From: Caproicibacter sp046707225
GTDB lineage: Bacteria > Bacillota > Clostridia > Oscillospirales > Acutalibacteraceae
DNA length: 64,000 nucleotides
Direction: 5' to 3'
NCBI RefSeq assembly: GCF_046707225.1
Contig: NZ_JBJKOP010000046.1
Span: 1 to 64,000 of the forward strand
Position numbers and translations under genes: made by a program. Numbering within the stretch: position 1 is the stretch's first letter; every line of letters begins with the position of its first letter. Positions 1 to 9,064 of the stretch are shown here, one piece after another. Under the pieces are notes generated by a model. The model saw only the letters and a list, made by a program, of their open reading frames with translations. It was not told where the DNA came from and made no database searches.

Positions 1-20
1 GCCTGACAGGCTGTTTTTTC
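1..20 (+). terminator. Possible end of a rho-independent terminator cut by the window edge
   Basis: The first bases can pair as GCCTG/CAGGC and are followed by TG and a run of six T. The spacing is too tight for a full loop, so this is probably the distal part of a longer hairpin that starts before the window. Confidence 0.3.
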
Positions 21-224
21 AAAGAGTCAGCTTTTTTCAAAAAGCGTACAGGCTGTCTGCGCGGAAAATCCCGGAGATTTTCGGGAATCTGGCAGGGAGA
101 CGCGGGCGGCGGACAGCGACAGGACGGGACAGGCCACGACAAAAAGAGCGGAAAAAGCGGGCACATTTTGAAAAAACGCCGCATATACATGCAAAGACAC
201 GTTTCAAAAAAGGGAGGCGGCGCT

Positions 225-836
225 ATGCCCAGCGGAGGCGCAAGGAAGGGCGCGGGGCGCAAACCGAAGCCGCTCGCCGAGAAGCTGGCGGCGGGAAATC
301 CGGGACACCGGCCTTTGAAAAAAGTGGAATTCACGGGCACCGGCGGGGTCGATCCGCACGAACCGCCCGCGTATCTGCGCGTTTTGGAAAAGCGGGAGCA
401 GGAGAACCGTCCCAGCATCCCCACGCCGACCGAACTGTATACCGACACGGTCAAATATCTGGAGCCTTCCGGATGCCTGAATCTGGTTCCCGCCGCGCTG
501 ATTGCCGATTACGCGATGGCGAAATACTACCTGCTCCACGCGCAGTATGAGCTCGGCAAAACGGCCACGGTCGTCAAAATCAAAAAGGGGCTGAAAAAAG
601 AGCCCGCCGAAACCTACGAGATCACCGACTTTGCCGAGGCCATGCTGAAAATGCAGAAAAACGTGCTGGCGACGTGGGAGCCGATCTGGGATATTGTTTC
701 GCGCAACAGCGAGCAGCTGGTGACGAATCCGGAAAAAGACCTGCTGGCGGTCATTATCAGTGGCCGCAGGCGCAAATCGAAGCCGAGAGGAGAGCCGCCC
801 GATGGATTCCATGCAGATACAAAAAATCCCGGCTGA
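225..836 (+). CDS. Phage terminase small subunit, P27 family
   Basis: This is the DNA-recognition subunit of the packaging motor, which recruits the large subunit to phage DNA. The protein has 203 residues. Its N-terminus is rich in Gly, Arg and Lys (GGARKGAGRKPK), as is usual in P27-type small terminases, and is followed by the AAGNPGHRP segment. I chose the ATG at 225 because AGGGAGG lies 7 bases upstream; an in-frame upstream start at 168 has no such site. The gene overlaps the following methyltransferase by 35 bases, and the matching large subunit is at 5414. Seen: basic N-terminus and position. Known: P27 small subunits occupy this place in HK97-like phages. Confidence 0.85.
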   Translation: MPSGGARKGAGRKPKPLAEKLAAGNPGHRPLKKVEFTGTGGVDPHEPPAYLRVLEKREQENRPSIPTPTELYTDTVKYLEPSGCLNLVPAALIADYAMAKYYLLHAQYELGKTATVVKIKKGLKKEPAETYEITDFAEAMLKMQKNVLATWEPIWDIVSRNSEQLVTNPEKDLLAVIISGRRRKSKPRGEPPDGFHADTKNPG

Positions 837-2073
837 AAAACTGAATCCGGCGAAATACAATCCCCGCAGGGATTTGCAGCCGGGCGACCCGGAATACGAA
901 AAGCTGCTGCGCTCGGTGGATGAATTCGGCTATGTCGAGCCGATCATCTGGAACCGGCGCACCGGAAATATCGTCGGCGGGCATCAGCGCTTCAAGATTC
1001 TGCGGCAGCTGGGCTTTGACGAAATCGACTGCGTCGTCATTGACATGGATGAAGCGCGGGAAAAAGCGCTCAATATCGCGCTGAACAAAATCTCCGGCGA
1101 CTGGGATACCGCAAAGCTGGCGGAGGTTTTCAAGGACATCGAGCAGTACGGCATCTCGCTTGACATTACCGGGTTTGAAGCCCCGGAGATCGATAAACTG
1201 TACCAGAAGCTGAACCGCGAGGACGGTAAAATCGTCGAGGACGATTTCGACAGTGAGGCCGAAGCGGCGAAGATCACGGAGCCGGTCACCCGACCCGGCG
1301 ACGTGTGGCTGCTCGGGCGGCACCGGCTCATGTGCGGGGACAGCACGGATTCGGACGCGGTCTCGCGGCTCCTTGACGGCAAAAAAGCCCGGATGGTTTT
1401 CACCGACCCGCCGTGGAACGTGGATTACGGCGGCGACGCGAAGCATCCCAGCTGGAAGCCCCGGCAGATTCTCAACGACAAAATGACTGAGGAGCAGTTT
1501 TACGCATTCCTGCTTTCGGCGTTCAAAGCGATGGCTTCGGCCTGCGAGCCGGGCGCGATGGTCTACATGGTGATGTCGGCGCAGGAATGGGGCACGGCCA
1601 TGCGCACCATGAAGGAAGCCGGTTTCCACTGGTCGTCCACAATCATCTGGGCGAAGGATTCTCTCGTTTTATCACGGAAGGATTACCATACACAGTATGA
1701 GCCGATCTGGTACGGCTGGCTGGACGGCGAAAAGCGCCTCTGCCCTTTGCAGGATCGTCAGCAGAGCGACCTGTGGCAGATTCCCCGCCCCAAAAAGTCA
1801 GAGGAACACCCGACCATGAAGCCCATTTCGCTGGCAGGGCGGGCAATCACGAATTCTTCCCATACCGGCGACGTGACACTTGATTTTTTCGGCGGCTCCG
1901 GCACCACACTTCTGGCGGCGGAGCAGTCCGACCGCATCAACTGTTCCATGGAGCTTGACCCAAAATACTGCGACGTGATTGTAAAACGCTATATTGAATT
2001 CCGGGAAAGCGACGAGGGCGTGTTTCTTCTGCGCGGCGGAGAAAAGCTGGCGTACAACGAAATTGAAGGCTGA
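802..2073 (+). CDS. ParB-domain DNA methyltransferase (beta-class, N4/N6)
   Basis: This is a 423-residue fusion. Residues 5-110 form a ParB/Srx-type nuclease-like domain with the GHQR segment at 60-63. Residues 165-400 form an S-adenosylmethionine-dependent amino-methyltransferase. The catalytic motif IV, TDPPW, is at 201-205 and the cofactor motif I, DFFGGSGTT, is at 361-369. Motif IV before motif I defines the beta class, which makes N6-methyladenine or N4-methylcytosine. The target site cannot be read from sequence. The start at 802 has AGGAG 9 bases upstream. The gene sits between the two terminase genes, a common place for methylases that protect phage DNA from host restriction or mark it for packaging. 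Confidence 0.9.
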   Translation: MDSMQIQKIPAEKLNPAKYNPRRDLQPGDPEYEKLLRSVDEFGYVEPIIWNRRTGNIVGGHQRFKILRQLGFDEIDCVVIDMDEAREKALNIALNKISGDWDTAKLAEVFKDIEQYGISLDITGFEAPEIDKLYQKLNREDGKIVEDDFDSEAEAAKITEPVTRPGDVWLLGRHRLMCGDSTDSDAVSRLLDGKKARMVFTDPPWNVDYGGDAKHPSWKPRQILNDKMTEEQFYAFLLSAFKAMASACEPGAMVYMVMSAQEWGTAMRTMKEAGFHWSSTIIWAKDSLVLSRKDYHTQYEPIWYGWLDGEKRLCPLQDRQQSDLWQIPRPKKSEEHPTMKPISLAGRAITNSSHTGDVTLDFFGGSGTTLLAAEQSDRINCSMELDPKYCDVIVKRYIEFRESDEGVFLLRGGEKLAYNEIEG

Positions 2074-2161
2074 CACCCATGTTTTTCAACTTGATTTTAC
2101 CCCCGAAAAGAGTGATGAATGGGACTGCGGAAACGCAAATTAAATTTTCGGAGGTAACAAA

Positions 2162-3151
2162 ATGGAATTCAGGTTTAACGTAACAGGCTCGGAACGCAAA
2201 AGACTGGTCGGAGCAATCAGCGAAATTCTCGACACCCCGATGAAATACCTCGGCGCGCCGGGCTTCGGTTACGAAGTCGGCGACTACACGGTGGATAAGG
2301 ACGGAACGGTCAGCGGTGAATACAGCCCACGCCTTCTTTCCGCTCTTGCCGGGCACGGATTTGAGCCGGAATCGTACCAGACCCTGCACTTCATCACGCC
2401 ACGAGGCACCCTGCTGATTGAGGAACGCTTCGATACCGAGGAAGAAGCCCGCACCGCAGGATACGAAATATATTTCACCCATGAGGGACGGGATATCTAC
2501 AGCAAGCCAAGCGGAAGCGGTGAATCTTCCGTCAAGTTTGCGATTGTCGGCGCGCCCCTTGAGGAAGCGCCCGATAAAGCTGAGATGCCCGAAGAATCCG
2601 ACCGCCTAATCATCGAGATGCCAATGGATGGTTTTACGCCGGAAAAGCTGGATAACCTGAAAAAGATGGTGGGAAGCAAGGCCGCGCTCATCAAAACCGC
2701 CCTCGGCGCGTATGACCTGCCCATTGAATCGACCGGCGAGACACTCCGCTTCCCTTGGTTTTCCGGCGGCCTCGACGGCGACACGGTGAGCGCGTATACA
2801 CAGTTCATTGCCGCCCTTTGTAAAACGGCGAAAGAGAAAAAACGCGTAACCGCCAAGGTACAGGACGAATTTGAGAACCCACGCTTTACCATGCGGGTGT
2901 GGCTCATCGGCCTCGGCATGGTGGGCGACGATTACAAGTTGGCGCGGAAACTCCTGCTCCAAAATCTTACCGGAAACGCCGCGTGGCGGTACGGTGCGCC
3001 GGAGAAAAAAGACGCCAGCGACCCCGCTGACGGCGCGGACGCTGGCGAAGAAAACCCGGCGGCGATTGCCGCCCCGGCGAAGGAAGAAACCGCACCTGCC
3101 GCCGACACGGGCGCAAACGTGGCCGAAGAAGCGGGTGCCGACCATGAATAA
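2162..3151 (+). CDS. Phage accessory protein of unknown function (often labelled virulence-related)
   Basis: The protein has 329 residues and a strong GGAGGT site 8 bases before the ATG. The first 110 residues look like a compact domain with many aromatic residues (MKYLGAPGFGYEVGDYTVD). A second conserved-looking block at about 150-280 follows, and the last 40 residues are low-complexity Ala/Glu/Pro/Asp. Proteins of this layout are common next to ParB-methylase and DUF4314 genes in clostridial prophages, where the label virulence-related has no experimental basis that I know of. It overlaps the next gene by 8 bases, so the two are probably translationally coupled. Confidence 0.6.
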   Translation: MEFRFNVTGSERKRLVGAISEILDTPMKYLGAPGFGYEVGDYTVDKDGTVSGEYSPRLLSALAGHGFEPESYQTLHFITPRGTLLIEERFDTEEEARTAGYEIYFTHEGRDIYSKPSGSGESSVKFAIVGAPLEEAPDKAEMPEESDRLIIEMPMDGFTPEKLDNLKKMVGSKAALIKTALGAYDLPIESTGETLRFPWFSGGLDGDTVSAYTQFIAALCKTAKEKKRVTAKVQDEFENPRFTMRVWLIGLGMVGDDYKLARKLLLQNLTGNAAWRYGAPEKKDASDPADGADAGEENPAAIAAPAKEETAPAADTGANVAEEAGADHE

Positions 3152-3344
3152 CTTTCCCTCAAAAGAAACAGTTGAGCGTCTCCGGCGGGAATACCCCGCC
3201 GGAACACGGGTGGAACTAATCGCTATGGATGACCCCTACACCAAACTTAAGCCCGGCGACCGCGCGACGGTTCTCGGCGTGGATGATGCCGGAAATATCC
3301 TGTGCGAGTGGGACCGCGGCTCCTCGCTGAGTCTGATTAAATAG
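3144..3344 (+). CDS. DUF4314 small phage protein
   Basis: The protein has 66 residues and matches the DUF4314 pattern: an N-terminal REYPAGTRVELI segment, a central DPYTKLKPGDRATVLGVDD segment, and a final CEWDRGSSLSLI. The fold is probably a small beta-barrel of SH3 type, by inference. Its ATG lies inside the end of the preceding gene. It is the last rightward gene before the AT-rich inserted ATPase cassette. No function is established for the family. Confidence 0.75.
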   Translation: MNNFPSKETVERLRREYPAGTRVELIAMDDPYTKLKPGDRATVLGVDDAGNILCEWDRGSSLSLIK

Positions 3345-3480
3345 CTTATTTCAAATTAAAGTAATGTTATATCGGAATAATACAGATATCCTCTTTTTGC
3401 GTTTTGTCTTAAATCGTCTTGAAAATAATTGATTGCATTTTGAATATTGAAAACTCTGTAATTAAATGCAACTGATAGAT

Positions 3481-4965
3481 CTAGATTAACATTAAACCTT
3501 TTGCTTCTTCCTCATTAGATTTAATGGTACGAGGTTTTCTCGTCCTACTTAAATTATGAATTACACCTCTATAAATTAGATTTGAAAGCTTTTTTCGATC
3601 TGTACGTGTTACACTTAGAAATAAATGAACCGGAAGTTTTTCATTTGCTGATCGCGATACATTTCTAGTTTCAGCGCCAGAATTTCTTTGAGATAACTTT
3701 GGTATTATTATTCTTTCCAAATATTCAAAGTCCTTATCCGTCAACTGACTTTCACTTAATATCTGGCTATCCACTATATTTTGAATAGCTGAGCTTACCG
3801 AATTATAGTCAATCTTTTCAGTATGGGTGGAAGTAGCATATTTCTTTCCAGCAATATCATAAGCGTTTTTTAATATTTCAAAATACCTTCTTGGCAATCC
3901 ATTAGCTGCAAATGCTGACAATAGGAAAGTCTTTTCATCTTCAAATATCCAGAGATATTCTCCATGCGATTCCGGATGATACTTATTTAATCTCTTTTGA
4001 GTAATGTATCTAAAAAATTCTTCGTAGTCGTCATTTAATACGTTCATTTCCAAATACTCCATGCTACAATCTTCACCAGCAATAAAATCAAATTCACAAC
4101 CATATGCCTTAGAAGGGTAATTTGTTTTTTGTGGTGGATAAACACTTCCAATAAAATAAATAAAATTGCATTCTTCGCTAGAGTCTGTGGCCCCTCTTAT
4201 TAATCTTAATAGTCTAAACACCTCAATTTGAGCTTGGTTAGAGACCCCTGAAATCTCATCAATTAGCAACAAACTGTAATTAATATTTAAAATATTTTTA
4301 AGCCCCCTAAAAAATTCGACAATATATCTTGAGCCATTCATATGCGCTAATTTTTCAAAGGTAAATTCCAACTGCTCCCTTTCATTTATTTTTCCAGCTA
4401 ATCCAATTTCTTTATTTCCGAGTTTAGCCGAAGCTTCACTTGAATTCTCAGAAACAATATTGAGTTTCCCTGATAATAATTCTCTATTAAGACTATCTAA
4501 AAGAATATTTACATTTTCTAATATATCTTCAATGGCATAATCCTCAACTTCTTGATCAAACAAAAAAATTTCATTTAATAATTTTATGAATCGGTTTTTA
4601 TTAATTTTTTCTATTACTAAAAGCTTTCTAGTATTATCCTTTATAAAATTTACAGTTACTTGTACTATATCGGTATAAAGATGTATCCTAAACATTGTTT
4701 CACTAAGTGCCTCATATTCCGAAACTTTGGATAAAGATATGTAAATCGGCAATATTCTTTTCTGATCGAATTTATTAAGCAATTCCTCTCTTATTGCTTT
4801 TAATATATGCGTTTTCCCAGTTCCCCTAATACCTTCAAACAAAATATTGGTCTTAGAAGTTGCAATATCCAAAATATCAAACCCTGGATTGGCATGTGTG
4901 CTATAATCAAAATTTGCTTGAGCATCATTATTGAAAAATTCTGGACTTATTTGCACGATAGACAT
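3481..4965 (-). CDS. AAA+ / ORC-CDC6-like P-loop ATPase, cargo gene
   Basis: The protein has 494 residues. Walker A is GIRGTGKT at 45-52, Walker B is LLLIDEI at 232-238, and a hydrophobic sensor-1-like strand ending in GSVYPP is at 268-278. This layout, with a large insertion between Walker A and B and a helical C-terminal half, resembles bacterial ORC/CDC6-like or STAND-type ATPases; no effector domain is recognisable. The start at 4965 has GGGGAAG 6 bases upstream. The gene is AT-rich, faces against the late operon and lies between DUF4314 and the large terminase. I infer a moron gene, possibly for defence or superinfection exclusion; neither role is shown. Confidence 0.65.
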   Translation of the reverse strand: MSIVQISPEFFNNDAQANFDYSTHANPGFDILDIATSKTNILFEGIRGTGKTHILKAIREELLNKFDQKRILPIYISLSKVSEYEALSETMFRIHLYTDIVQVTVNFIKDNTRKLLVIEKINKNRFIKLLNEIFLFDQEVEDYAIEDILENVNILLDSLNRELLSGKLNIVSENSSEASAKLGNKEIGLAGKINEREQLEFTFEKLAHMNGSRYIVEFFRGLKNILNINYSLLLIDEISGVSNQAQIEVFRLLRLIRGATDSSEECNFIYFIGSVYPPQKTNYPSKAYGCEFDFIAGEDCSMEYLEMNVLNDDYEEFFRYITQKRLNKYHPESHGEYLWIFEDEKTFLLSAFAANGLPRRYFEILKNAYDIAGKKYATSTHTEKIDYNSVSSAIQNIVDSQILSESQLTDKDFEYLERIIIPKLSQRNSGAETRNVSRSANEKLPVHLFLSVTRTDRKKLSNLIYRGVIHNLSRTRKPRTIKSNEEEAKGLMLI

Positions 4966-5413
4966 TTTATACTTCCCCTTTTCAGTTTTATAGTCGATTA
5001 ACTTGAAAAGCGTCTTTGTATTAGCAAGCATATTTTTCGTGATACAAGACGGATGACGAAGTCAGGCTGTCGCCTGGCGAGGAGGACAACGTAGCAGCAC
5101 GAGAAATAGGCCGTAAAGACTGGGTGGCTTTGGAGTTAATTTTGACTATAGAATTTATTCAAATATACCATTTTCGCCTGCTTGCTTTCCTTATATTCCC
5201 ATATTACTACTATTTCACTGCTTCGTCCATTTCTTTTTAAACAATATGCACGATTATCCTGCCCACCGGCTGAAAGTGCCAGCTTGTCTATCGAAATCTA
5301 TATTTTTATGGGCTGTCCGGCGTCCTAATGGGAAAACCCGCCGCATAAAAATGATAATAAGCCTGCCGGGAGTCCCGAAAAGGACTCCCTTTTTCATTCC
5401 CGGAGGTGATGCT
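4966..5413. other. Non-coding junction between the ATPase cassette and the terminase gene
   Basis: No gene with a start codon is seen here. Bases 5043-5240 are open in the + frame for 66 codons but lack any start and ribosome site. The first 30 codons are GC-richer and protein-like (for example TDDEVRLSPGEEDN), then the sequence becomes AT-rich and hydrophobic. This could be the tail of an older phage gene cut off by the insertion. The last part carries a rightward terminator (5368-5394) and the terminase ribosome site GGAGGTGAT at 5402-5410. Confidence 0.45.
5368..5394 (+). terminator. Rho-independent terminator directly upstream of the large terminase
   Basis: GGGAGTCC at 5368-5375 pairs perfectly with GGACTCCC at 5382-5389, with a six-base loop and five T after the stem. 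It would stop rightward transcription only 20 bases before the terminase start codon, so the late operon must read through it or be transcribed from a start further downstream. Confidence 0.75.
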
Positions 5414-7045
5414 GTGGATGATTTCAAAACTTTGAAAAACTATAAACCGTCCCGCTTCAAGGCGGCGGGCTCGGTATATAAAGAGCGGTTTGCAGATTCG
5501 GCGGTGTATTTCGTCAACAATCTGCGCCACACCAAAGGGCGCTGGTACGGCGAGCCGTTCGAACTGATCAACTGGCAGGAGCAGATTATCCGCGATCTAT
5601 TTGGAATCGTCCGCAAATTCGACGAGTGCCGCCAGTTCCGAACCGCGTATGTGGAAATCCCTAAAAAGCAGGGCAAATCTGAGCTTGCGGCGGCGGTCGC
5701 GCTGCTTCTCACCTGCGCCGATCTGGAGCACGGCGGTGAGATCTACGGCTGCGCCTCCGACCGCAGTCAGGCGAGCATCGTATTTGATGTGGCGGTGAAC
5801 ATGGTCGACCAGTTCCCGCAGTTGAGCAAGCTGATGAAGCTGAACATCGGGCAAAAGCGCCTGACCTTCACGCCGCTTGACAGCTTTTATCAGGTATTGT
5901 CCGCCGACGCGTACACAAAGCATGGTCTGAACGCCCACGGCGTCATTTTTGACGAGCTTCACGCCCAACCGAACCGGCAGTTGTTCGACGTCATGACGAA
6001 GGGATCGGGCGACGCGCGTGAACAGCCCCTGCATTTCATCATCACCACAGCCGGAACCGACCGCAACTCCATCTGCTGGGAAATGCACCAGAAGGCCGAG
6101 GACATTCTGCGCGGCAAGCGCATTGACCCCACCTTTTACCCGGTGATCTATTCCGCCGCCGACGATGAGGACTGGACTTCTGAGGAAGTTTGGCGCAGGG
6201 TAAATCCGTCCCTTGGCATCACGGTGACAATGGAAACGATGCGCCAGTCCTTTGAGGACGCGAAGCAGAATCCGGTGAACGAGAATATCTTCCGCCAGCT
6301 GCGCCTGAACCAGTGGGTGAAGCAGTCCGTCCGCTGGATGAACATGGAGCGGTGGGACAGTTGCGACTTTAAATTCGACCCGAAGTCGCTGGAAAACCGA
6401 ATCTGCTACGGGGGCTTGGATTTATCCAGCACCACAGACATCACGGCGTTCGTACTGGTGTTTCCGCCGGAGGATGAGGAAGATAAATACATCGTTCTGC
6501 CGTTTTTCTGGATACCGGAGGAATCGCTTGAAACCCGCGTCAGACGCGACCATGTGCCATATGACCTGTGGAAAGCGCAGGGCTTTTTAAACACCACTGA
6601 GGGCGACGTCATCCACTATTCCTTTGTTGAGAAATTCATTGAGGAACTCGGCAAGAAATACAACATCAAAGAGATCGCGTTCGACCGCTGGGGCGCGTGG
6701 GAGCTGACGCAGAATCTGGAGGGACTAGGCTTTACCGTCGTTCCGTTCGGGCAGGGCTTTAAGGATATGTCCCCGGCGACGAAGGAACTGATGCGCCTGA
6801 CGCTGGAGCGGAAGATCGCCCACGCGGGGAATCCGCCCCTGCGCTGGATGGCGGATAACCTCTGCGTCAGCACCGACGCCGCCGGAAATATCAAGCCAAA
6901 CAAGCAGAAAGCGACCGAGCGCATCGACGGCGTTGTGGCGCTCATTATGGCGCTGGACCGCGCCATCCGCAACGAGGGCGCACTGCCGGGCAGCGTGTAC
7001 GACACGCATAGCCTGCTGATGTACGGAGAGGACGGGTGGAACTGA
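5414..7045 (+). CDS. Phage terminase large subunit
   Basis: This is the ATP-driven packaging motor and nuclease. The protein has 543 residues from the GTG at 5414. I chose this start because GGAGGTGAT lies 3 bases upstream, while an earlier in-frame ATG at 5246 would read through the terminator hairpin. The ATPase domain has a Walker A-like KKQGKS at 84-89 and Walker B VIFDE at 177-181. The C-terminal nuclease domain has GGLDLSSTTD at 333-342 and the late acidic residues AFDRWG and RIDG, consistent with an RNase H-like fold. The stop overlaps the portal ATG by one base. Native start and family assignment are both well supported. Confidence 0.93.
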   Translation: MDDFKTLKNYKPSRFKAAGSVYKERFADSAVYFVNNLRHTKGRWYGEPFELINWQEQIIRDLFGIVRKFDECRQFRTAYVEIPKKQGKSELAAAVALLLTCADLEHGGEIYGCASDRSQASIVFDVAVNMVDQFPQLSKLMKLNIGQKRLTFTPLDSFYQVLSADAYTKHGLNAHGVIFDELHAQPNRQLFDVMTKGSGDAREQPLHFIITTAGTDRNSICWEMHQKAEDILRGKRIDPTFYPVIYSAADDEDWTSEEVWRRVNPSLGITVTMETMRQSFEDAKQNPVNENIFRQLRLNQWVKQSVRWMNMERWDSCDFKFDPKSLENRICYGGLDLSSTTDITAFVLVFPPEDEEDKYIVLPFFWIPEESLETRVRRDHVPYDLWKAQGFLNTTEGDVIHYSFVEKFIEELGKKYNIKEIAFDRWGAWELTQNLEGLGFTVVPFGQGFKDMSPATKELMRLTLERKIAHAGNPPLRWMADNLCVSTDAAGNIKPNKQKATERIDGVVALIMALDRAIRNEGALPGSVYDTHSLLMYGEDGWN

Positions 7046-8295
7046 TGGGCTTTTTCTCACGGAAAAAGAATCCCAAGAACAGCCTCTCCACCTCGAAAAA
7101 CTTCTTCTGGGGTGGTTCCACCTCCGGCACCTTCGTCAACGAGAACACCGCCATGCAGACGGCGGCGGTGTACGCCTGCGTCCGCGTGATTTCGGAAGCC
7201 ATCGCGAGCCTGCCGCTGCACATATACCGCTATGAGGAGAACGGCTCCAAACTCCTGACCGGCCATTCTCTGTATAACATCCTGCACAACGCCCCGAATC
7301 CGGAGATGACCAGCTTCGTTTTCCGAGAAACGCTTATGAGCCACCTGCTCCTGTGGGGCAACGCTTACGCGCAGATTATCCGGGACGGCGGCGGGCGGGT
7401 GCTGGCACTTTACCCTCTTCTCCCCAACAAAACGGATGTCTGGCGCGGCCCGGACGGCCAGATTTACTACACCTACTGGCGGAACGCGGACGAAAGCCGC
7501 CCCAATGAGAAAAGCGGCGGCGTGACGCTTTCCAAAGACGACGTTCTGCACATCCCAGGCCTGAGCTTTGACGGGCTGGTCGGCTATTCGCCCATCGCGC
7601 TCACCAAAAACGCGGTGGGCATGGCAATCGCCACCGAGGATTACGGCGCTTCTTTTTTCGCCAACAACGCCAATCCCGGCGGCATTCTGGAGCATCCGGG
7701 GACGCTGCAGCATCCCGACCAAATCAGGGCAGCGTGGGAGATGCTCTACAAGGGCGGCAATAAAGCGCACCGGATCGCCGTTCTGGAGGAAGGACTCAAG
7801 TTCCACCCGATTTCGGTGCCGCCGGAGGAAGCTCAGTTTCTGGAAACCCGTAAATTCCAACTCGACGAAATCGCCCGTATTTTCCGTATCCCGCCCCATA
7901 TGGTCGGTGATCTGGAAAAAAGCAGCTTTTCGAACATCGAGCAGCAGTCTCTGGAATTTGTGAAATACACGCTCGACCCGTGGGTGGTGCGCTGGGAACA
8001 GACCATGAACCAGTCTCTGCTCCTGCCGTCCGAAAAAGCCTCCGTTTTCATCAAATTCAATCTGGACGGCCTGCTGCGCGGTGATTACGCCACTCGCATG
8101 AACGGCTACGCCATCGGGCGGCAGAACGGCTGGCTGTCGGCAAATGACATCCGGCGGCTTGAGAATATGAACGAAATCACGCCGGAAGAGGGCGGCGACC
8201 TCTATCTTGTCAACGGCAATATGGTGAAGCTGGCCGACGCGGGCGCGGCGTATATGAAACAATCCTCAGAAAACAAAGGGGGTTCCGGTACATGA
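7045..8295 (+). CDS. Phage portal protein, HK97 type
   Basis: This protein forms the dodecameric ring at the capsid vertex through which DNA enters and leaves. It has 416 residues. The conserved core begins AVYACVRVISEAIASLPLHI near residue 35, followed by the stem and clip regions typical of Phage_portal. SFSNIEQQSLEFVKYTLDPW near 300 is the expected C-terminal signature. The ATG shares one base with the terminase stop codon, and the end overlaps the protease gene by 4 bases (ATGA). Length is normal for the family. Confidence 0.93.
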   Translation: MGFFSRKKNPKNSLSTSKNFFWGGSTSGTFVNENTAMQTAAVYACVRVISEAIASLPLHIYRYEENGSKLLTGHSLYNILHNAPNPEMTSFVFRETLMSHLLLWGNAYAQIIRDGGGRVLALYPLLPNKTDVWRGPDGQIYYTYWRNADESRPNEKSGGVTLSKDDVLHIPGLSFDGLVGYSPIALTKNAVGMAIATEDYGASFFANNANPGGILEHPGTLQHPDQIRAAWEMLYKGGNKAHRIAVLEEGLKFHPISVPPEEAQFLETRKFQLDEIARIFRIPPHMVGDLEKSSFSNIEQQSLEFVKYTLDPWVVRWEQTMNQSLLLPSEKASVFIKFNLDGLLRGDYATRMNGYAIGRQNGWLSANDIRRLENMNEITPEEGGDLYLVNGNMVKLADAGAAYMKQSSENKGGSGT

Positions 8296-9047
8296 GTGAA
8301 CAATCGCGGGCAAGCGGCTCGCAAAACGCACCGATTCCAAGGCGCGAATCGCCAGCGGCGGCTTGCCGCAAATTTTGGAACTTCGTTCAAAACGACGGTG
8401 AGGAGCGCACTCTGTATCTGGAGGGCGCTATCGCCGACGAAACCTGGTGGGGCGACGAGGTCACACCGAAGCTGTTTAAGGATGATCTGCTCTCCGGCTC
8501 CGGCGACATCACCGTCTGGATAAACTCTCCGGGCGGGGACGTATTCGCCGCCGCACAGATTTACAATATGCTAAAGGAATATTCCGGCAAAGTGACCGTC
8601 AAAATCAATGGAATCGCGGCTTCGGCGGCCTCGGTCGTCGCCATGTCGGGCGACCAGGTGCTCATGTCGCCGGTTTCCAATCTGATGATCCATAATCCAT
8701 CGACCGTCGCCATCGGGGACGGCGACGAAATGCTCCGGGCAAAGGCGATGCTCGATGAAGTAAAGGAATCCATCATCAACGCCTACGAAGCGAAATCCGG
8801 GCAGTCGCGCGCTGCAATCTCCCACATGATGAACGATGAAACGTGGATGAACGCCAAAAAAGCGGTGGAGCTTCACTTTGCGGACGGCATTCTTTATACG
8901 GAGTCCGCGCCGCAGGATGCCTCCGGCGGGCTGATTTTCTCCCGCATGGCGATTCAAAATTCACTTCTTAGTAAATTCCCGGCAAAAAAGCCGCTTCCAG
9001 AGGTATCCACCATCGAGCGAGAATCGCGCTTGAATCTCTTAAAATAA
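8292..9047 (+). CDS. Head maturation protease, ClpP-like
   Basis: This is a serine protease that cuts the scaffold part of the capsid protein during head assembly. The protein has 251 residues. It shows the ClpP fold signatures INSPGG at 77-82, the nucleophile region GIAASAAS with Ser111 as likely catalytic residue, and His134 in LMIHNPST. It is encoded between the portal and capsid genes, which is the standard HK97 position. The first 30 residues are not conserved in ClpP and may be a targeting extension. The ATG overlaps the portal stop as ATGA. Confidence 0.92.
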   Translation: MSEQSRASGSQNAPIPRRESPAAACRKFWNFVQNDGEERTLYLEGAIADETWWGDEVTPKLFKDDLLSGSGDITVWINSPGGDVFAAAQIYNMLKEYSGKVTVKINGIAASAASVVAMSGDQVLMSPVSNLMIHNPSTVAIGDGDEMLRAKAMLDEVKESIINAYEAKSGQSRAAISHMMNDETWMNAKKAVELHFADGILYTESAPQDASGGLIFSRMAIQNSLLSKFPAKKPLPEVSTIERESRLNLLK

Positions 9048-9064
9048 CATATCGGGAGGAACTG

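Noticed and set aside
3120..3160. Possible programmed frameshift between the accessory protein and DUF4314
   Set aside because: The 8-base overlap is explained by translational coupling; no slippery heptamer in frame was found.
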